A stretch of 62,000 bases of DNA from Mesostigma viride (GCA_009746045.1 RPFO01000938.1:334242-396241); one strand, 5' to 3'. Shown: positions 32,891 through 53,580, numbered from the stretch's first letter. Notes: generated from the sequence alone by a model not told the origin. Program-made: numbers and translations.

Positions 32891-34260
32891 TTAAGTGCCG
32901 CCCAGGTCTTCGAGGCCACAGCCACCAGGTGACCGCCTGCCTCAAGTGCATGGGCGCATGCAATCACGAGTGTCATGATCGATCAGGGCCCTGCTCCCAA
33001 GACGGGGCCCTGCTCCCCAGACGAGTACCCACATTAGATAAAGAATTCGTACTCATATCTTCAAATAAATCCGCGGCTCTGAAACGGGCGAAATCATGAA
33101 GGCGAGTAAAGACAGTGAAGTCTTTCTTTCTGGACACTTCTGGTGGACACGAGAGCCTATCTACCAAAATAGTTGTTTAAGTCACAAGCATTGAGGAAAT
33201 TCGATCCATTTCAAACCAGCCTGGAGCTATCCTAGCTAAAGGCATGTTCTCGAGGTAAAGATATCTTGTTCAATCAACTGTTTAGATCGAAGATGTCAGT
33301 TTCTTTGCTACAGCAGGGAAAAGTTGAAGGAGCGTGCAAGCTTGCACAAACCAACAACATGTGAATATCCTGTGCTGTTAGTACTGCTGCAGTGTGGGCA
33401 AAAGTTGGCCAAAAAATTCTACGAACCCAGCTTCCCATTATTGCCCTGCGGTGGCAACATGGTCTCTAGCTGGGTGCCCGATGGGCACCACACAAGATGC
33501 TGACACCCTGCTAACCAGGGTGAGTAGCGTATTACTACTGGCGGCAAGATCAGCACCCTGGCACACCGATCATACGTGGTGACTTGTGTACACCTCAACC
33601 AGCGTCCAAGTTGTTGGTCTATTAACATAACTCAAGTATGGGCTGTGAGCTGTCTCACGATCCAGACCTACACCATATCCAGTCTAATCACCGTGGAGGC
33701 ATATACACCTCCACGGGTGTTGTCTCAATACCGTGGAGGCATCTACACCTCCACGCACACTCCTTTCTCCCGCAGGCCTTCCTCATCGTCATAGTGGACT
33801 GGCTCCATCGGGATACGGACCTTGGCGGCCGAAAGTGGGAGATGGCCTGGAGGACGGTGTACGCCACAAACCAGAAGCATCATCGCAAGGCACAGATCCG
33901 ATATAGTTTGCTCGGAAATCAAGAGAGAGGTGTGGCTCACGCAACAGTCGGCACATTACACGGATGCACAAAAGAATGTATAAGAACCAACGAGACAACC
34001 ATCGCAGGCCAGAGAGTATATACACATGAATAGGAATAGTCTACGACATATATGAGTATGTTATTGATTGCATGCAATCACTAGCCAGACACCGATGCAT
34101 GCTTGAATAGGGTAATGGTAAATAAACCAAGCATGATAATCCCGACCATGGACCTGTCCTTAGGGCTTGTTCATTCATCCCGACCATGGACCTGTCAGTC
34201 CCGCATCTTGCCCGTCGCAAGAATGGTCGCAGCTGGTCTATCGAAACATGACCCGTCACA
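32891..34260. other. Unassigned intergenic region with paired hairpins
   Basis: No gene recognised. Two identical-stem hairpins CGTGGAGG-N8-CCTCCACG lie at 33692-33715 and 33732-33755. Confidence 0.4.
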
Positions 34261-34261
34261 T

Positions 34262-34675
34262 TGTGTCGCATCCAGCAGAAACACATGCAGCCGTCACAGT
34301 GTGTCGCATCCAGCAGAAACACATGCAGCCGTCACAGCGTGTCGCATCCAGCAGAAACACATGCAGCCGTCACAGTGTGTCGCATCCAGCAGAAACACAT
34401 GCAGCCGTCACAGTGTGTCGCATCCAGCAGAAACACATGCAGCCATCACAGTGTCATATCCAGCAGAAACACATGCAGCCGTCACAGTGTGTCGCATCCA
34501 GCAGAAACACATGCAGCCGTCACAGTGTGTCGAATCCAGCAGAAACACATGCAGCCGTCACGGTGTGTCGCATCCAGCAGAAACACATGCAGCCGTCACA
34601 GTGTGCCGCATCCAGCAGAAACACATGCAGCCGTCGCAGTGTGTCGCATCCAGCAGAAACACATGCAGCCTTTTC
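34262..34675. repeat. 38-bp minisatellite
   Basis: About eleven copies of GTCGCATCCAGCAGAAACAC plus ATGCAGCCGTCACAGTGT. The unit length is not a multiple of three, so all + frames stay open by chance. Confidence 0.95.
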
Positions 34676-34952
34676 AAGGGCCAGCCCTATCCTGACTCCC
34701 ACGCCTGTGCTGTCTGGATACCAAACAAATGTCATTATGGCTATCTAACCTGTCTACACTAACCCAGACTGTTCAAACTACCAAATCCTCCCCAACCGTC
34801 CGAATTTGTCCAGACTGTGAATGGGACTACACGACATTGCCAAATTGTCCACACAAGTCTTAAGACTTCTCAACGCAAAGCCATCATGCTGTACATTGCA
34901 CACCATATCCCATATCCAGCGCACACAACGCCAGAAGCATGCACACTCACAG

Positions 34953-42733
<7,781 letters not shown>

Positions 42734-43692
42734 TCAGCATGATGGCCACCGGGCCACACGCCGAATTCCCTTTCAACGTACACTAGCATTTTGAGTAAAG
42801 ATCCAAACGAACAGCGCTCTAGATGCCACTAGGAAGGTCTTTACTAAGTTTTGCAGATGAAATACAAGAAAGCATTTTATAGCCGATGAGGAACTGTCTC
42901 TCCCTTTGTAAATGCATCGATATCAAGTGCATGCTGATGCTTTTCCCCCAAATGCTCGATAAAATGATGGCCGGCCGAAACTTAACAACATTCAGACCAA
43001 AGAAAAGATGATACTCGTTAACTGCGACGCGATACACGGAATGTCCAGGCGTGACTGCAGGAACATCGCGCGCGCTGCACGGGCAGGAAGCTTATGGTGG
43101 TCTGCAGCCTGGCCATGGCATGCACCACCGGATAATTGGCACGTCTTGGCAAAACATGGCCCGTTATTACTGTAGCTCGCGTTCGCCACGTTGCAGGGAA
43201 CTTTCCCGCCTCGACAGCTGACTGAATTGGCGGGAAGTACAGGGCTACAAAATTATGCTGTTGTCCTTGTCCAGGTTGTCTGCGCCCCCTGGTGGTCTTC
43301 CACCCGCGAAGAATCGCGAACGTCGTCCTGCTACCTACTGTACTGTACTTACTGTTGGCAAGGCTGCATGCGGGAACCGCCGCGCCGAGGCAGGCCCCCT
43401 CCCTGTGATGCAGATTGCGCGCTACCGCAAATTTCCGGCTGGATGGGTCGACTTCCCTCCCAACGATTGCTTCCCTCAACGACAGAATTGCCTCCTGGAC
43501 GAGATACATCAAGTTGCTGAGAACAGTCGTCACTTCCTACTTGATGCACGCCTATCTCGAAATCGATTGGATTATTATCTGGCGCGCCTTGCTGAAGGCC
43601 TGCAACCTTGCCGGGAGCGCGAAACTCCCCACATGAGAGGACACAGATATTCCCACCACCGGGTTGGCGCGCACGCGTGTTTCTAGAGAGCC
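42734..43692. promoter_or_regulatory. Shared intergenic region between divergent LPP and DEK genes
   Basis: The phosphatase (minus) and DEK-like (plus) coding starts face away from each other across about 960 bp, so this interval presumably holds both promoters and 5' untranslated regions. Open frames on both strands here match no recognised family. No unambiguous TATA box or motif cluster was found by eye. The DEK start has favourable context (CCATGG). Confidence 0.45.
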
Positions 43693-46600
43693 ATGGCGGA
43701 CGCTGAGAAGAAGGAAGAAACTGCAGTTTCTGCGGCCCCAAAGGAGGCACAGGGAGATTCGGTGGCTAGGCCTTCGCGGGCACGCAAGCAGCCTCAGGTC
43801 TTGACTTATGAGGCCCCTGACGATGATCATGCGCCTATCGAAATTCCCAAGGTAAATTGCGCCTTGCATCTGCGCGCCTTCGCCCTGATTACAGTATCAT
43901 GTAGGCAGACGATCTTTTTGTTTGCATTCCTATGTCCCTTTTAGCCTGCTTTCCTGCTGTCACAAAGCTAATGAAGCAGCTCGATCGTGCTTGTTGCTTC
44001 GTGTGTCCAGGGTGCGGGAACCCAGCTGCGTGACATCCCAAATGGTGAGCTTTTATCTGCGTTATCCGACGTGCTGCTCTGTAAAATTTATCTTGCGGAT
44101 TGCTGATCCTTGTAGCCACTTGATATTTCCCTTTTGGAAACCCTTTCTGTCATTATCGGTGGTCGCATTTGCGTTTGCCTACCATCGACGTCCCTTCTGC
44201 AGATGCCTGTTTGGAAATTTCTGCAGAATGCGTAACTTGGAATTTCTATTTTCAAAGATGTCGCACTTGTAAATTGCTTCGGGACGCACTTCCCCGTCAC
44301 CTTGTATGTTTCTCAGGCTCCCTCGATCTTCTTGCTGGTTAGGTCAATATACCGGCTTGCCGGATACCGTCAGGCTCGGGCTAGCAAATACGAAGGTCTC
44401 CCGTCAACGACAGGAAAGCGCCTGCAATGACTCGGAAGCGTTGTCCTGGCAGTGTTTCCGTTTGTGAGAAGGGGAATTAATATCCCTGACCTGGCGACGT
44501 GCATCTACAGCAATAAGCTGTTGTTTAGTTGGTATTAAGTCTTGCGGCTTAAAACACTTGCCTCCTGTACTTGCCTGACACGCCTTGCTGAATATGGCCA
44601 CAAATTAGATTACGTCCAATGCACTGTTATGTCAAAGTCTTGGTGCCTCTTCCCATCTGGCTTTCCCTGGCGTCTGCTCCCAACCACCCCTTTCCCTGGC
44701 ATCCGCAACCGCCCCTTTCCCTGGCATCTGCAAGCACCCCTTTCCCTGGCATCCGCAACCGCACCCTTTCCCTGGCATGCGTTTATTATCGACGCGTTTC
44801 CCTGGCATCGGCCCCTCCCTAACCCTTTGTCTGCCCCCACATCCCTACCTGCCTATTAAACCTTGGCTTTCCTCTCCCCCTGGCATTCTCCCCCCCACCC
44901 CCCGTCAGTCGAGTATCGGCTTAAGAAGGTTAACCGCAAGGACAAAATCCTGAAGGACCTGCACCGAGTACTCTTCAAACGCCCCGGCAAGGTAGGACCT
45001 GTGGGTGGGAGTTGTCCCTGAGCGTGATGTGGTTTCTTTAGAGGAGGCCTGATCATAGAGGAGGCTCGTATCATAGAGGAGGCTCGTATCATAGAGGAGG
45101 CTCGTATCATAGAGGAGGCTCGTATCATAGAGGAGGCTCGTATCATAGAGGAGGCTCGTATCATAGAGGAGGCTCGTATCATAGAGGAGGCTCGTATCGT
45201 AGAGGAGGCTCGTATCATAGAGGAGGCTCGCATCATAGAGGAGGCTCGTATCGTAGAGGAGGCTCGTATCATAGAGGAGGCTCGTATCGTAGAGGAGGCA
45301 GCCTGGAATAGAAGAGCCGATTGTTTGCCTCAGGAGTCTGGCATCACTGCTTGAAGGTGCTGCGGAGTCTAGCGTTACTGCTTGAAGGTGCTGCGGAGTC
45401 TAGCATCACTGCTTGAAGGTGCTGCGGAGTCTAGCATTAGTGCTTGAAGGTGTTGCGGAGTCTAGCATTACGGCCAGTGGCTTGGGTTAGTCTGCCATGC
45501 GTCCTTTAGGGACGATTTGCTACTAATGGCTGATACGTCATGGCTGGCATTGACGCGGCTTCCTGCCCTGCAGGTGACTCCATCACCACCCCCAGCCCCC
45601 CCCCCCTAACTGCTCTTCCCTCCTTTTACTGCTGGTCTTGTGCAACAGATGATGGAGGCTTTCCGAGAAGATAGGCACATTTTCTTGTAGGCCCCGCGGT
45701 ATTCAGGTGAAAGAGGTCCCGGAAAGGGGGCATGGGGCAAGGGGTAAAGGGTAGGGGGGGGGGGAATTCTGGAGGGGAAGAGGATGGTCGCTGCCTGCGT
45801 GGCATGGGCTGACCTGGTAAGCATCTATACAGTCCCCAAGCCGAATCCCACCCCAACGCAAAGCCTTTCATAAAGAGATTAAGCAATCGTTAAGCGTGAG
45901 TGCCTCATGACCTGCTTCACTACTGCACTCTATGGTGGTTACTTCGGACTCTGATGGCTTAACAGCGCCTTCTCACACTTCTTTCTGCATCCCCTTCTTT
46001 GTCTGGTGCCCACCTTTTCCCGCAGGAGACCACTGTGAAGCAGAACATCGGCTCCTTCTCCGGATTCGTCTATGAGAACAAGGTGGGTTGTTGCCCATGA
46101 GGACAAGAAATAATAATAACTATTATCATTACAAATAATATTGGGTTGTTGCCTACGAGAACAAGGTGGGTTGTTTTGTCGGTGAGGGCAAGGCGGTTCA
46201 TTGTCTGTGATGTCAAGGTGGGTCATTATTCATGGGGTGGATGGGTGAGGTCTTCTCAGGGCGACCACTTCCTGTGGGAGCACCTGGAGAAGAGCCTTTA
46301 GGGCATCGCTAGATTCGCTCCATCTGCCCCCCTGGGAAGGGGGGCTATCGCGAAGCCTAGTGCTCGGGGTAGCCGCGTTAGACATTTGTAGGCCCTTGGT
46401 TAATCACGCCCCTTGGTTGGGTCGGTATGGCTACAGTACTGTAGTTACTTGCCAGGGTATGTTTGTTATGGATAGTCGAAGTGTGAGGATGACTCACGCA
46501 GGGCTGGTAGGGAATTTCGGCAAACTCGTTTAGACGCACATTCCACTACCATTCAAGCCTTCATTGTTCATCGTTTGGCTTCTAAGCGGGGCGACTTCTA

Positions 46601-49600
46601 TTGCCTTGGGAACATGAGTGGTCCAATAGTTGGCTGGGCAGGCAGTGCATGGCTGTGCTGCTTGATGTCAGCAATCAAGCCTACCACAACTGTTTCTTCC
46701 AGTGCATGGGTGTGTGTGGCTGGGGGTTGGGGGAGCGGGGGGAAGCCGGGTGGTTAGAGGGAGAAGGGGGAGGCATTTCATTGGGGGGTTCAGCAAAGCT
46801 CTTTTATGGTTCCAGATGGTTCCAGATGTGCTTGCAGACATGAGACATTGTCAGTTTTTGAACACAAATATGGACAATCCGAAGCTTGACTAAAGCACTT
46901 CATTCTGTTTTACTCGCTAGCATATTACACGTTGTATTATATGATGGTAGAAGTTTCAAGACATGATGCTAATGCTGCCACTGATGCGCTTGTGCCTGCG
47001 TATGTGCTTGCGTGTGTGTGTGTGTGTGTGTGCCCATGCGTGCCCGTGTGTGCCCATGCGCTGGCGTGCCTGTCTGCCTGTGTGCCTGCGTGCCTGTGCG
47101 CCTGCGTGCCTGTCTGTGCGTTTATTTCTGTCTCCTGTGCGTTCAGGACAAGGACCAGGCAGCCGTGCGCCAGAAACTGATGGGGTTCCAGACGGGTCCC
47201 CTGGGGGAGATGCTCGAGTTTTTCGACCTGCACAAGTCGGGCACCAAGGTGGGTGCTTGCACCTGCACAAGACGGGCACCCAGGCGAGAGGGGAGCCGGT
47301 TGGTGCATTCAGGCATTGGTCCATCATCTGGTCAGGAGCCGGGGACGGAAAATGGTGGTGTGGTCAATTGTGTCTCTTGGCCCACCCACGTGTTCGATAG
47401 ACACGCTCGCACATGGTCAAAGGGCGTTTGCTAAAAAAGGAATACTTGGGCTTTCCCTTGCCAAGGGAAATGCAAATGGAGATGCATTTCCCTGTCGCTG
47501 CCGTAGAATGGACGTACTTGATAGGCTAAGCCTCTAAATAGGCTGGGCATGGTGTTCTTCCACCTGAGTCAAATGTAATATTCAAATTATCATAGTATGG
47601 ACGCATGATCCCAAATTTGATCATTTAGAGCTGCATAACTTGGAGCCTAAATTTTTCCTAAATTATTTCTCCTAGTTCTTTCCACTGGTTTTAGCTAATA
47701 CCAGTGACCTTGTTCAAGCTAATGTCAGTGGTTGTGGCATCGTCTAACAAGAAATGTGGCATCCTCTGCCTCGGGACCCGTTGTCGCCCTGGGCTCTGCC
47801 CCCCCCCTGGCCGCCACCTGGCGCCGTCCCTGGGCCACGCGGTTCAGGAGGAGCGCGTGGACCGCCTGATTGAGTTCTTTGAGAAGCCGGCGGACCAGGG
47901 CAAGGGGTCGCTCGCGGACAAGGTGGGTCTCCATCCTCCCTGTGGTTCATTTTAACAGGCCACGGTCATGGTAGCAGGCATGCCGTCACGGCCATCCCAG
48001 GCTTTGTGGGGGCAGCCCTTCATTCGAAGTGGGCGGATTCCATGAACTCTTGAGGGTGGATTGCACGAAACTTGGCCACAAAGCGCGTGCTCTTGCCACC
48101 GTTCTCGGCATCGCAGGTGCACCGTAGTTTCTGTGCTTCCAATGTGTACTGTAGTTTCTGTGCTTCCAATGTGTACTGTAGTTTCTGTGCTTCCAAGGTG
48201 TACTGTAGTTTCTGTGCTTCCAAGGTGTACTGTAGTTTCTGTGCTTGCAATGTGTACTGTAGCTTTTGTGCTTCCAATGTGTACTGTAGTTTCTGTGCTT
48301 CCAAGGTGTACTGTAGTTTCTGTGCTCGCAATTTGTACTGTAGTTTCTGTGCTTCCAATGTGTACTGTAGTTTCTGTGCTTCCAAGGTGTACGTGCTGTC
48401 ATTCCTGTAGGTGCCAGGCGTACGGTTTGGTCTTGGCGCCAGCGGACGCGGTCAACCTTGCAGGTTGCGATGACGTAGCTGCTGTGTCAACACTATTGTA
48501 GCGGGTGCACTTTCATCACTCTAGCTGGCGCACTGTGATCACTGTAGCGGGCGCTTTTTCATCCACTGTAGCAGGCGTGCTGCCACAGCTGCGCCAACGG
48601 GTGGCGTCGGTGAGCAGCAGAAGAGGAGGACAAGTAGCACAGGGGAATCTACAACTGGGGTACTCGCCTATGCTTTCCCATCTATCTTCACCCAGCTAGG
48701 CCCGTGTACTGTTGCATGGGACACGCGCCTAGGGCTTTGCTTCTCGATTGACGAGTGTTTCCAGATTCCACACATATAGCGGACCTGCTGCATGAGGCGT
48801 TTGGTCTTGCTGTTGTTCCCGCATGAACCGCATGAACCGCATGAAAACGGGTGTGGTGGGCAGGCCTAGGAGGCTCTGTGTCAATTTTGTTCAGGCTTTT
48901 TGCTCAGGGGCGTTTGTTTGGCTAAACAGGGTGTTTGTTTGGCTCCACATGGCGTTTGTTTGGCATTGGTTGCCCTTCGGGACGTTTGAACTCAAGTTTT
49001 TCTAACTATGGGCTCTATGTGTTCAGTGTCTGCTTTTTTGGCTGGTTTCAAATCTTCAGTCATGGCTGCCTGCCAGGGCGATCGATGGTTGTCTCTGGCA
49101 TGCGCGCGTCACATTGTATTAATTTGATTTGTTTTGCGAACATGTGCCACTGCGTGCCCCCGTCATCCCGCCCCCCCCCCAACCCCCCTCCCCCGGCCCC
49201 CTCGCCTTGTCCATCTCCAGCCGAAGAAACGCAAGTCGAGTGGATCGGCGAGGAAGGTGCGAACGCCACCTGTCGCCTTGCCTTGTGCCAGTTGCGATCT
49301 GCCACCTGCCCCGCAGCTGTGCCAGCACGACACGTACCCTAGTGTATGGCCATGGTATCCGATGTAGTACCTACTGGTATCGGTATCCTTCTAATATATA
49401 TATAAGATGCAGTAATGTATCTATATGCCAGCACGACGCGTATCCTAGTGTATGATACGTACACGGCTCTGCTCGCTCATGCGGACGTACTCGAGCTACC
49501 ATGGCCCGGATTCTCCATTTTTTAAAGCATGCGCTGGCTGTCTCTTTGATTGAAAATGATTCTTTAGGGATGCGGCACAACTGCAGCGCTAGACAGGAGG

Positions 49601-52600
49601 TAGCGGATAGCAATCACTGGCCAAAACAACTAACACTTTTTATACTGATAGGTGATGGCGGGAGGCAGGTGACACAATAATCGAGCGCAAAAAGGAACCA
49701 GCGGATCGCAACCACTGGCCAACACGACAGACAAGCCACATGCGGGCAGCAGCTATTAATATAAGTCCTACTATTGATTATGTTGTTATTATGAGCGCAA
49801 CCTCCCAACATTATTGTAAAGGGGTTGCTTTGCAGTGCTGTAGCCCCAGACCCTACCGTCTGGGTTGTGGCATTCATTGGGTTGCATGGTTGGGTTCGCC
49901 AGCACGCTCTTGTTGGGTGGTAGCACGTCTGCCTGCACGGGTGTGGTGGATGCCAGCAAGTTCATCGTGCCTCAAGAACAGACTGGGTTTATGCAGTTCT
50001 GTAGACCTTTCTACCTCTTTCTACCTTTCTACCTTTTCTACCCTGTATTATTGTAGTGTACTTAATATGGGTTTCGATAGGGTGCCTCTGCGCTGCCCTG
50101 CGCTGGGATGTGGGTCATCGTGGCGTAGCATGTCAAACAGCCTCCCTCAAGATGTCGATTTCCCTGCCCCGTTTTCTTCTGTCTGCAACGCCATCCGCCC
50201 TTTGGGGCCTGCCGTCCTTGTTCCCTTCCGGGGCCTAGGTGTTTGCCACGCCATCTGTGCTTTTTTTGTTGCCCACCTCATGGTGGTCATTCCTGGGCGG
50301 CAAAGGCCATGTCCCAACAGCCACGTCCCAACCCCCATTCTCCAACCGCCATGTCCCAACCGCCCTGTTCCAACTCCCATGTTCCAACCGCCATGTCCCA
50401 ACTGCCATGTCCCAACTGCCATGTTCCAACCACCATGTCCCAACTGCCATGTCCCAACTGCCATGTCCCAACCACCATGTCCCAACCACCATGTCCGAAC
50501 TGCCATGGGACAGGCCAAGCCTGCCAAGAAGGCGAAGAAGGACACGCCGAAGAAGGACACGCCGAAGAAGGGCAAGAAGGTGGTGGAGGAAGAGGAGGAA
50601 GAGGAAGAGGAAGAGGACGAGGACGAGGAGGAAGAAGAGGAGAAATCGGTAAGTGCGGGCGGAGTCAAATATACTTTGACAGATGCATCGTTGGAGATGA
50701 AGATCTAAAAACTGGAAATGACAGTCCCTATTGCTTTCATAATGTGGTATACTTCTACCGAATGTATGATAAAGGCTGTGCTGTACTGAAATCTTCTCAG
50801 TCCCCTCAGTGCCTGGTGACCTGTTAACTTAAACCCTAAACCCTGAAATCCAACTAGATGTAGATGTTTGCGGTCACGTGCCCTTTTTTTTTCTTTTTTG
50901 GCGCTAAATCACCTGGCATAAGACTGGGGACTTTCTCCCATTTTGTCAGATGTGGGCTCGGATGGGAGCGTATATATATATCCAATTTGTTTCCCTTTTT
51001 TTCCTTTCTTTTTTTCGTTCCCTTTAACTTTTTTTTTACTTCTTTTCTTCCCATCTAAAAATGCGTACCATTGGCTCCCTACACATGACTCCGACACACG
51101 ATCCCAAACACGACCCCAAACACGACCCCAAACACGACCCCAAACACGACCCCAAACACGACCCCAAACACGACCCCGATGGACGACCCCGATGGACGAC
51201 CCCGATGGACGACCCCGATGGACGACCCCGATGGACGACCCCGATGGACGACCCCGATGGACGACCCCAAACACGACCCCAAACACGACCCCAAACACGA
51301 CCCCAAACACGACCCCAAACACGACCCCAAACACGACCCCAAACACGACCCCAAACACGACCCCAAACACGACCCCAAACTCGACCCCAAACTCGACCCC
51401 AAACTCGACCCCAAACACGACCCCAAACACGACCCCAAACACGACCCCAATTACGACCCCAAACACGACCCCAAACACGACCCCAAACACGACCCCAAAC
51501 TCGACCCCAAACACGACCCCAAACATGACCCCGACGGACGAACCCAAACACGACCCCGATGGACGACCCCAAACACGACCCCAAACACGACCCCAAACAC
51601 GACCCCAAACACGAACCCAAACACGAACCCAAACACGAACCCAAACACGAACCCAAACACGAACCCGACGGACGACCCCAAACACGAACCTGACGGACGA
51701 CCCCGAACACGACCCCAAACACGATCCTAACATCTTGATCTGTGCAGCCGAAGAAGCGCAAGCCGTCGCCCAAGAAGCCGGCCGCGAAGAAGGCGAAGTC
51801 CCCAGCCAAGTCCCCAGCCAAGTCCCCAGCCAAGGCCAAGGCCAAGGCCCCGGCAAAGGTGATTTTTTCCCGGCGCCTGCATGCCTCAATCCCCTTGACT
51901 GCATTCATCGATCCGCTTTGAACACGGTAGGGCTCGTAGGTGTGAGATAGGTGAGCTAGAGGATGGGGTGAAGGGATGGTTTTATGCTCGTTAGGGTCAA
52001 GGTTGGTTTTAGATTCGGTAAGTGCGTTTGGAACAGTAGAATCGGTATGGAACCAATCAGGAGTCAGGGGGTGTTCCTGTGGACGAGGGTAGCGCTCTGG
52101 AGGTATGGTACTAGTTATAACGCGGAAGGTTGTAAGAGAAGGGTGTGGTATAACTCGTTATGTTTGGTCACTGTAGGGCATGGGATGGGGACATTGGCGA
52201 GGGTGCGCTGTGTGAGCAGCACAGGCGCATGCTCAGCGCGACATGACCTGGCTGGATGCTAAATTCCTAGACAAGTTTCTTTACAAGTACAGTAACAGTG
52301 ACACAATCCAGTCTGATTGGAGTAAAACACGGGGAAGTCCGCCCCTGCTCTGCAGACACGATGCTCTCCAGATCCGATGATGACAAGCATGTTGGGATAG
52401 TGTTTTCTCGAGATGACCAGTGCCATCTAGATTGGATGATGGTAGCTCCAGCTTGTTCTTGTTAGCCATTTTTGTGACTCCATAACTTGTTCCCTGTGTA
52501 GCCAAGGACTGACAATATGCATGACCGGGTCCCTGCTGCGCTCCTGCCGTTGCCGTTCGTGCAGCGGGCACGCAAGGCCAAGGCAGAATCAGAAGGGGAG

Positions 52601-52882
52601 GAAGAGGGCGAGGAGGAGAAGGAGGAGAGTGATGAGGAGGAGGCCGCGGAGGAGGGGGACAGCAAGGCAGAGGAAGCAAAGGAGAAGAAGGCGGCTCCCA
52701 AGCGGGCTGCTGGGGGGCGGGGGAAGAAGGACGCAGAGGGAGAGGCGGCTGCCGTGGAAGACAAGGCGGAGGAGAAGGAGGAGGAGAAAAAGGTAGAGAA
52801 GGCGGAGGAAGCAAAGGAAGTAGCAGCTACAGAGGAGAAGCCAGCGGAGGCGGCAGCGGCAGCCACTGAGCAGGCATCGTAA
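43693..52882 (+). CDS. DEK: DEK-like chromatin protein (10 exons, complete)
   Basis: Nuclear DNA-binding protein of the DEK family, which in plants and animals affects nucleosome topology and chromatin access. Exons: 43693-43851, 44011-44044, 44909-44991, 46026-46082, 47147-47248, 47848-47922, 49221-49256, 50514-50648, 51748-51858, 52565-52882, giving 369 codons plus TAA with consistent phases. The conserved core runs [35 protein letters not shown], then a SAP-like helix pair ([16 protein letters not shown] and [14 protein letters not shown]). Downstream are two basic PKKRK-type nuclear localisation signals (exons 7 and 9), a Lys/Pro stretch with repeated SPAK units (exon 9), a run of Glu/Asp (exon 8) and an acidic Lys/Glu/Ala-rich tail (exon 10). 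The C-terminal DEK_C domain of animal and land-plant members is not seen before the stop. Introns are dominated by tandem arrays. Confidence 0.9.
44655..44815. repeat. ~24-bp TTTCCCTGGCATC repeat
   Basis: Six to seven irregular copies in DEK intron 2 just upstream of exon 3. Confidence 0.85.
45048..45300. repeat. 18-bp minisatellite
   Basis: About 14 copies of ATAGAGGAGGCTCGTATC directly after the DEK exon 3 donor. Confidence 0.95.
45335..45475. repeat. 31-bp tandem repeat
   Basis: Four copies of TGCTTGAAGGTGCTGCGGAG plus TCTAGCATCAC in DEK intron 3. Confidence 0.9.
48110..48395. repeat. 27-bp minisatellite
   Basis: Ten copies of GTGCTTCCAATGTGTACTGT plus AGTTTCT in DEK intron 6. Open frames on both strands are artefacts of a unit divisible by three. 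Confidence 0.95.
49491..49550 (-). repeat. 65-bp dispersed repeat, copy 3
   Basis: Reverse-oriented, more diverged copy in DEK intron 7. Confidence 0.75.
50295..50510. repeat. 14-bp CATGTCCCAACTGC array
   Basis: About 14 copies running right up to the acceptor of DEK exon 8 (last unit reads AACTGCCATGGGACAG, then the exon). Confidence 0.92.
51085..51728. repeat. 12-bp CCCCAAACACGA array with 13-bp CCCCGATGGACGA blocks
   Basis: More than 40 dodecamers interrupted by a homogeneous block of about eight 13-mers (51174-51265), in DEK intron 8. Frames of around 300 residues on both strands ([16 protein letters not shown]) are artefacts. Confidence 0.95.
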
Positions 52883-53560
52883 ACGCAGTAGTCTTGGGAG
52901 AGCCTTTGAAGGAGTGGCGCTAGATCCCGGGATCCAAGCCGTACCCGCAAATATGAGGCAAATTAAGTGAGTCAAATGTGGCCGCGCTGGTTGTCTCATT
53001 GATATCCGCTAGGACCTGGGCAGGGTTTTGCCATCGGCTAGTTGTTTCTGGGTTTCTGGCGGTGGCTTTTGCCGCCCTGCGGTGGGCCTTTGATGTATGC
53101 TTTGAGCTTATTATTGATGTTGACACTTGAGTCAGTTTGTGATCTGTACGTTGTTAGCCACTTGGCATGTTGCTTCCCTTGAACAAACAAATTAAATAAA
53201 TAATGAGCAGCCCTGGGTGACACTCCCTGCCATTGCGCGTTATACGAATGCCATCCATGTAGGTGCTTTGGATGGGGTGTGCCCAAGCGCGTTTCTGCGG
53301 GGGTCCCTACGTGTTCATAATTTTGTTTATTGCAGAAAAGGTTGTTACACATACATGTTTGTTTTTTCAAAGTATGGGGTCGTTCATGGCTAGGAAATGA
53401 TCTGCTATGAGTCACCCTGCTGGTTCCTTGCGGACTGGCCAGCCCGGGAGATATCTTCTGACATGGTCAGGCCCTGCCAGGGTTCGGCGACGCGGTGGCC
53501 AACATTGGACATACCGGTCGCGACATGATTTTAGCTGACATGCAGAGCAAAGACGCTGTT
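52883..53560. other. 3' flank of DEK
   Basis: No gene recognised. No clear TGTAA signal seen by eye. Confidence 0.4.
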
Positions 53561-53580
53561 GGCGTCATCCGCCCAACCCC

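Noticed and set aside
34262-34675. CRISPR-like array
   Set aside because: Direct tandem repeats without unique spacers, in a eukaryotic genome.
34103-34762. Repeat proteins of 144-219 residues
   Set aside because: The 38-bp unit keeps all three + frames open; no other coding signs.
50909-51950. Frames of 290-335 residues (HDPK / GVVFGV repeats)
   Set aside because: Produced by 12- and 13-bp tandem repeats on both strands within DEK intron 8.
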